Positions 59,765 through 64,000 of a stretch of 64,000 nucleotides of DNA are shown here, one piece after another. The notes below the pieces were generated by a model. That model had not been told where the DNA came from. It made no database searches and saw nothing but the letters and a program-made list of their open reading frames with translations. A program made the position numbers and the translations under genes. This DNA comes from Nostoc cf. commune SO-36 (GTDB lineage Bacteria > Cyanobacteriota > Cyanobacteriia > Cyanobacteriales > Nostocaceae): assembly GCF_023734775.1 (NCBI RefSeq), contig NZ_AP025732.1:3664501-3728500 (forward strand), given 5' to 3'. Numbering within the stretch: the first letter of the stretch is position 1; every line of letters starts with the position of its first letter.

Positions 59765-62104
59765 ATGTCTAAATTGAGCCGTAGAGAAGTTTTAATATTT
59801 TTTGCTGGCAGTGCTGGTGCTGCTATTTTCGGAGATAAACTCCTAAACGGTGTTGTCAACAGTGCAGAAGTAAAAAACGCGCCACTTAGCTTTACACCTG
59901 TACGCTTACCACATCCCCTACCAATTTATCAGCAGCAGAAAAATTTCTTGCCAACAGGAATTGGTCAGGGAAAAGTAGTTAATGCAGCTGCGGATATTAA
60001 GTTAGGTAGCTATAACATTATTGATGATGTGGTAGTGCCGCCAGAGTACGAACGTTATGTAATTGTCAGTTGGGGCGATCGCATCTTTCCTAACAAAGAT
60101 GATTATTTCGGTTACAACAATGATTTTACTGGCTTTATTCCCCTGAGAAAAACTAATGATGTCGGGTATTTATGGGTAAATCATGAATACGTTAGTTTTC
60201 CATTTTCTACTTTAGTGGTAGAAGATTCTTCTGATCTAAAAGAACTACCCGACGCATTTGAAAAGGTAATTGGTTGGGCTTTACCCTCCAGCAAAAATAT
60301 TGAAGTTGAAGGAGAATTTTTATATAACCAAGGCGGCTCAATCGTCCGCATCTCTCGCCGCAACGCCAAGAAACGTTTTGCTGTGGTTAAAGATGCCAAA
60401 AATCGCCGCATTCATGGTCTTTCTGGGTTGGCAATTAATAGCCAACGCAATGATGATTACAAAAATATCACTGCTTGGGGAAGTCGCAACCACCAAAAAG
60501 GTGACAAAAATTATTTAATTGGAACCGGCCCTGCTGCAACCCAAGTTTTTAATCTTTCTTCTGATGAATTGGGTAACAAAATTATTGGTACTGCCTTCAA
60601 CTGTTCTGGTGGTAAAACTCCTTGGGGAACGATTTTAACTGCGGAAGAGAATTTCCAAAATAGCGTTACAGAAGGAGTCAAAGCTAATGGTACTCAGACG
60701 GATTACACAGAGAAAACTATTGGCAATACTTTTGGTTTAGTTGGCGAAAAATACGGCTGGATTGTCGAAATTGACCCCAAAAATCCGAAATTTCGCCCCC
60801 GTAAACACACTTGGTTAGGTCGTTTTCGCCATGAAAATGTTGCCCTGCGCGTTGAAAAAGGTAAGAAATTAGTTGCTTACTTAGGTGATGACAGACGCGG
60901 GGGACACACTTGGAAATTTGTCAGCGCCAGCACTATTTCTTCACCCACCAGTAAAACTAACAGTAGCTTATGGGAAAATGGGACTTTGTATGTTGCCCGT
61001 TACAATCCAGACGGTACAGGTAAATGGATACCGTTACTCTTGACTACTGCTACCAATCCAATTACGCCGACAGTTCTATCTTCTGTAGAATTTGCTGCGT
61101 TGCAGAAAGTACAAAAAGAAGGACTTTTACCGCTACCGAGACGTAATGGCATTGCAGGTGAAACCAAAGATGGTGGTACTTTTAAATGCGATCGCACTAA
61201 CGAAGCAAAAGCACTACCTGATTATCAAAATAAAAAACTGTCTGACTTTTATTCTACCCAAGGTGCTGTACTTAGTGATGCCTTTTTAGCTGCAAACTTA
61301 GTCGGGGGAACTCCCACAGCGCGTCCAGAAGATATAGAAGTGCATCCAACGACTAAAGAAGTTTTCATTGCTTATACTGATGGTGCGCCGGGAAGCGATG
61401 GTTATCCTGATTCCCGAATTTTTCAAGTTGCTAAGTTAAGCACAGATGCGAACGCAACGCAGCAATCAGGAGGATTGTACAAAATTATTGAAGATAGTAC
61501 CGATGCAACAGGTTTAACCTTCCGGTGGCAGAGATTTGCCCAAGGTGGCGAAGCCGGTTCTGTTAATGGTGCTGGTTTTGCCAACGTCGATAATTTAGTG
61601 TTTGACAACCAGGGAAATGTTTGGGGTGTTACAGATATGTCTACTGGCACTCACAATGGTTTTGATGTTGGTGCTGAAGGTAAGCAAACTAAAATCGATC
61701 ATACCACTAGCGGTAACGTTTCTGATTTTACAGGAGTATTTGGTAATAACTGGCTATTTTTTATCCCTACCAGTGGTGCTAATGCGGGACAGGTAACACC
61801 GTTTGCTTATGGGCCAGTGCGTTGTGAAATGACAGGGCCAACTTTTATTGGAAATACACTGATTATTTCAGTACAACATCCTGGTGAAGATTGTCCAATT
61901 AACGATGGCACAATGCTGAGTCGCAGCATTGAATTACTAGATTTGAATGGTACTACATTCAATCAAACTCGGAGTTTACCTCGTGGCAGTAGTTGGCCGA
62001 GTAATATCTCAAAATCTGATGGTGGTAAGGAACAATCTACAGGTGTTCCCCGACCATCTGTAATTGGTATCCGCCTTAAAAATCCTCGCAACAGGTTTAT
62101 TTAA
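59765..62104 (+). CDS. phoX: PhoX-type (DUF839) phosphatase
   Basis: 779-residue PhoX-family alkaline phosphatase, a Ca/Fe-dependent phosphomonoesterase secreted by the Tat route. N-terminal Tat signal SRREVLIFFAGSAGAAIFG. Beta-propeller features: YERYVIVSWGDRIF, VGYLWVNHEYVSF, FNCSGGKTPWGTILTAEENFQ, RFRHENVALRVEKGKKLVAYLGDDRRGGHTWKF, RPEDIEVHP and GPVRCEMTGPTFIG. The start at 59765 puts the twin arginine near the N-terminus. Followed by a second PhoX gene after a repeat-rich gap. Likely phosphate-regulated. Confidence 0.9.
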   Translation: MSKLSRREVLIFFAGSAGAAIFGDKLLNGVVNSAEVKNAPLSFTPVRLPHPLPIYQQQKNFLPTGIGQGKVVNAAADIKLGSYNIIDDVVVPPEYERYVIVSWGDRIFPNKDDYFGYNNDFTGFIPLRKTNDVGYLWVNHEYVSFPFSTLVVEDSSDLKELPDAFEKVIGWALPSSKNIEVEGEFLYNQGGSIVRISRRNAKKRFAVVKDAKNRRIHGLSGLAINSQRNDDYKNITAWGSRNHQKGDKNYLIGTGPAATQVFNLSSDELGNKIIGTAFNCSGGKTPWGTILTAEENFQNSVTEGVKANGTQTDYTEKTIGNTFGLVGEKYGWIVEIDPKNPKFRPRKHTWLGRFRHENVALRVEKGKKLVAYLGDDRRGGHTWKFVSASTISSPTSKTNSSLWENGTLYVARYNPDGTGKWIPLLLTTATNPITPTVLSSVEFAALQKVQKEGLLPLPRRNGIAGETKDGGTFKCDRTNEAKALPDYQNKKLSDFYSTQGAVLSDAFLAANLVGGTPTARPEDIEVHPTTKEVFIAYTDGAPGSDGYPDSRIFQVAKLSTDANATQQSGGLYKIIEDSTDATGLTFRWQRFAQGGEAGSVNGAGFANVDNLVFDNQGNVWGVTDMSTGTHNGFDVGAEGKQTKIDHTTSGNVSDFTGVFGNNWLFFIPTSGANAGQVTPFAYGPVRCEMTGPTFIGNTLIISVQHPGEDCPINDGTMLSRSIELLDLNGTTFNQTRSLPRGSSWPSNISKSDGGKEQSTGVPRPSVIGIRLKNPRNRFI

Positions 62105-62311
62105 TTTAAAACCTTATTTTTAATTGACATCCTAGCCCGTCTTGCACTTTGAACGCAATGCTAGCTAATGTCCAATTGAGTTGACTCAAACTATTTACAA
62201 ATCGTCTAAGAGGACGTTTTAAAAGTCTCCTCGTTGGTAGCAAAATATTTTAGATCCCCCTAAATCCCCCTTAAAAAGGGGGACTTTTAAGCATTTCCCC
62301 CCCTTTTTAAG

Positions 62312-62640
62312 CTACGGTGTACACACAAGTCGAATTACCCCCCTTAATCCCCCCTTGCAAAGGCTACGGTGTATACACAAGTTGAGTTGGGAATCACATG
62401 GACACAAAATAACGGAAAATTATTTTTAAAATCCTTAATTTTCCGTTAAACCTCTATCAATAAGCTGACACTATTGATAATTAGCTTGCTCGGTTCAAAA
62501 CCTTGCCTACTAAGGCTTGTATCTTACCAGGCAAGGTTTTTAGGACTTGTGTATACACAGTAGCCCCTTTGCAAGGGGAGGGCTAGGGTGGGGTAAAACC
62601 TTGGTTAATCAGCTATTTCAGACTTCTGTGTACACCGTAG
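62312..62640. mobile_element. MITE E3 with perfect 10-bp target duplication, containing E4
   Basis: Ends CTACGGTGTACACACAAGTC and GACTTCTGTGTACACCGTAG, flanked by CCTTTTTAAG on both sides (62302-62311 and 62641-62650). E4 lies inside it. Confidence 0.8.
62364..62563. mobile_element. MITE E4 nested in E3
   Basis: Ends CTACGGTGTATACACAAGTT / ACTTGTGTATACACAGTAG within a CCCCTTGCAAAGG / CCCCTTTGCAAGG palindromic context. Interior hairpin CGGAAAATTA / TTAATTTTCCG. No coding content. Confidence 0.75.
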
Positions 62641-62768
62641 CCTTTTTAAGGGGGGCTAGGGGGGATCAATAAGTGCTAATTATCACAGCCAACTACTTTT
62701 CAAACATCCTCTAAAGACGACTTCAGGTATTAGCTGAGTAATGAATTACTAAACAGTTGTTACGACTC

Positions 62769-62809
62769 ATGCAAGATGTTAGTTTAGCCTGACATCTTGC
62801 ATCATTTTT
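62769..62809 (+). terminator. Strong factor-independent terminator
   Basis: ATGCAAGATGT / ACATCTTGCAT stem (11 bp, 12-nt loop) followed by CATTTTTTG. It lies in the long gap after phoX and beyond the MITEs; the original distance to the phoX stop would have been shorter before the insertions. Confidence 0.7.
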
Positions 62810-62849
62810 TGTAAATCTATTTTCGAGAATAAAGACTGTCTATTGCTCA

Positions 62850-63012
62850 ATATAGTTCAGTTCAGCAATTTTTTCCTTCTCTTTCTTCTCTCTGCGTCCT
62901 CTGCGCCTTGGCGGTAGCCTGCGGCAAGCCGTTCGCGTAGCGTCTCGTAGAGAAGCGTCTACGTTAAAAAATTGACTTGGATAACAAGAGTTTTAGCCTT
63001 AACCCAAGCGTA
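62850..63012. repeat. Dispersed repeat, copy without palindromic insert
   Basis: AGTTCAGTTCAGCAATTTTT ... GAGTTTTAGCCTTAAC, the empty-site counterpart of 50700-50935. Confidence 0.75.
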
Positions 63013-63439
63013 TTGGTCTATTGCTGCCGAAAACCTTAACTTTGTGTTTTTGGCAGCGTTCATCCTACGATTATCGCTTGCTTAAATTTCGGTTTCATCT
63101 GACCATGCGTATTCATGAAAAAATTGTTACTTATTTGTCAAAAGCCTATTTTCATCAAAAAAAGTTGTTTATAAATTCAAATTAATCAATATATAACCTA
63201 ATGTTAATATTTGGTACTTAAATTAAAGAAAATATGATTTTTTTAGTCTGCGTAAGCAGCATCAGCCGGTCTTAATTTGTTATTCGCTGCTATTTATTGG
63301 CTGTTAAAAATGTGTCAACTCTCAAGAAATATCTAAGTAATTGTTGTAAATATCTAGAGTTTTTATTTACCAAATTACTAGTGTTATTGAGAGATGAACT
63401 GAATAGCAACCTCGTAAGCCTTAAAACGGAGAACAAAGA

Positions 63440-64000
63440 ATGAAAGGACGCTCTCACCCTAAAAACAATTTGACTCTCAACCCATCCGGTAACGAGTCAA
63501 TTCGTGATGTGATTGACCGCGTTAGTTTGAGTCGGCGGCGGTTCATCATGACTGCTGTAGGTACATCGGTGCTAACTGTTATAGGCGATGTTTCTATCGG
63601 TGGCTTTCTCCAAAGTGTTGAGGCAACCCCGATTCCGAAGGGAAAGGGATTTGCTGGCATAGGCTTTAAGAGCATCCCACCGAATTTACTCAACCCCGCG
63701 ACAGGACTTCTGGAAAAGGATCTTGTCAGTGTTCCTAAAGGTTACACAGCCAAAGTACTGGTTGCTTGGGGAGATCCGATCGCACCTGGTGGCCCGACTT
63801 GGTTAGCAGATGCCTCCCAAGATGCAGCTGCTCAAGAAAAGCAGTTTGGTATGCACGCTGATGGGATGCACTACTTCCCTTTACAGCCAGGGAATGTTGT
63901 TGGTCGGACAGTAAGTTCACAAGCAAGATCACTTAGAGGCTTTTTAAATCAGCCCATCAATACTGGTCTGCTGTGTGTGAACCATGAGTATACCCAGGAA
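63440..64000 (+). CDS. phoX: Second PhoX-type phosphatase, 3' cut by window edge
   Basis: First 187 codons, open to the window end. Tat signal with SLSRRRFIMTAVGTSVLTVIG. Then the family's FAGIGFKSIPPNL, VPKGYTAKVLVAWGDPIAPGGP, FGMHADGMHYFPLQPG and LLCVNHEYTQE. A GGAG box lies 9 bp upstream of ATG 63440. The divergence from the gene at 59765 makes it a different PhoX subfamily rather than a recent duplicate. Confidence 0.9.
   Translation, partial: MKGRSHPKNNLTLNPSGNESIRDVIDRVSLSRRRFIMTAVGTSVLTVIGDVSIGGFLQSVEATPIPKGKGFAGIGFKSIPPNLLNPATGLLEKDLVSVPKGYTAKVLVAWGDPIAPGGPTWLADASQDAAAQEKQFGMHADGMHYFPLQPGNVVGRTVSSQARSLRGFLNQPINTGLLCVNHEYTQE

Overview
The window comes from a filamentous, heterocyst-type cyanobacterium (Nostoc/Anabaena-like). 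This rests on abundant GCGATCGC (HIP1) octamers, the ffh-rpsP-KH-phoH cluster, a short cyanobacterial Hfq, a kdp operon with a small gene between kdpB and kdpC and a truncated KdpD, many PAS/GAF histidine kinases and diguanylate cyclases, and dense dispersed palindromic repeats. No rRNA, tRNA, prophage or CRISPR array was seen.

Layout. 1-3.2 kb: housekeeping cluster on the minus strand (ffh, rpsP, KH-domain RNA-binding protein, phoH cut by the window edge). 3.4-4.9 kb: a DUF1993 protein and a frameshifted DsbA-type isomerase. 4.9-13.3 kb: a potassium locus, with a divergent histidine kinase/NarL-type regulator pair, a small TrkA-C-like protein and kdpA-kdpB-kdpG-kdpC-kdpD. 13.4-20.2 kb: a double-ATPase peptide ABC protein and two large histidine kinases. 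21-24 kb: a 1005-residue RTX protein with an internal duplication. 24.4-28.3 kb: alkylation repair (Ada remnant/MGMT plus AlkA), a DMT transporter, dapF, hfq and a receiver-domain remnant. 28.8-34 kb: a solitary substrate-binding lipoprotein followed by a membrane diguanylate cyclase split by an insertion sequence, then a second diguanylate cyclase. 34-44.1 kb: a Kef-type K+ transporter, an intact ISAzo13-like element, a GT4 glycosyltransferase, an S51-like peptidase, a second copy of the first insertion sequence and an aldo/keto reductase. 44.3-53.5 kb: a methyltransferase, TPR/coiled-coil, SLH/beta-helix, pentapeptide and hypothetical proteins, with a repeat-rich gap at 50.5-51.8 kb. 53.6-59.5 kb: TldD, a DUF790 (Bax1-like) nuclease overlapping an XPB-like helicase, and a GT2. 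59.7-64 kb: two PhoX-type phosphatases in tandem, the second cut by the window edge.

Three themes stand out. First, about a dozen otherwise conserved genes are each broken by one-base changes, mostly in short homopolymers, with the homologous reading resuming in the neighbouring frame. This looks more like uncorrected sequencing error than gene decay, although real decay is not excluded. Second, the window is a layered record of small mobile DNA: three ISAzo13-like insertions with 3-bp target duplications, a MITE family with ends CTACGGTGTATACACAAGTC and 10-bp duplications (one member carries a 21-bp minisatellite, another is nested), two other MITE families (one lies inside the kdp operon, one supplies the stop codon of a kinase), and a palindromic module of about 43 bp seen as filled and empty sites. 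Third, some gene pairings deserve attention: the truncated KdpD beside an unrelated two-component pair, the XPB-like helicase with its Bax1-like nuclease, and the lone substrate-binding protein with a membrane diguanylate cyclase.
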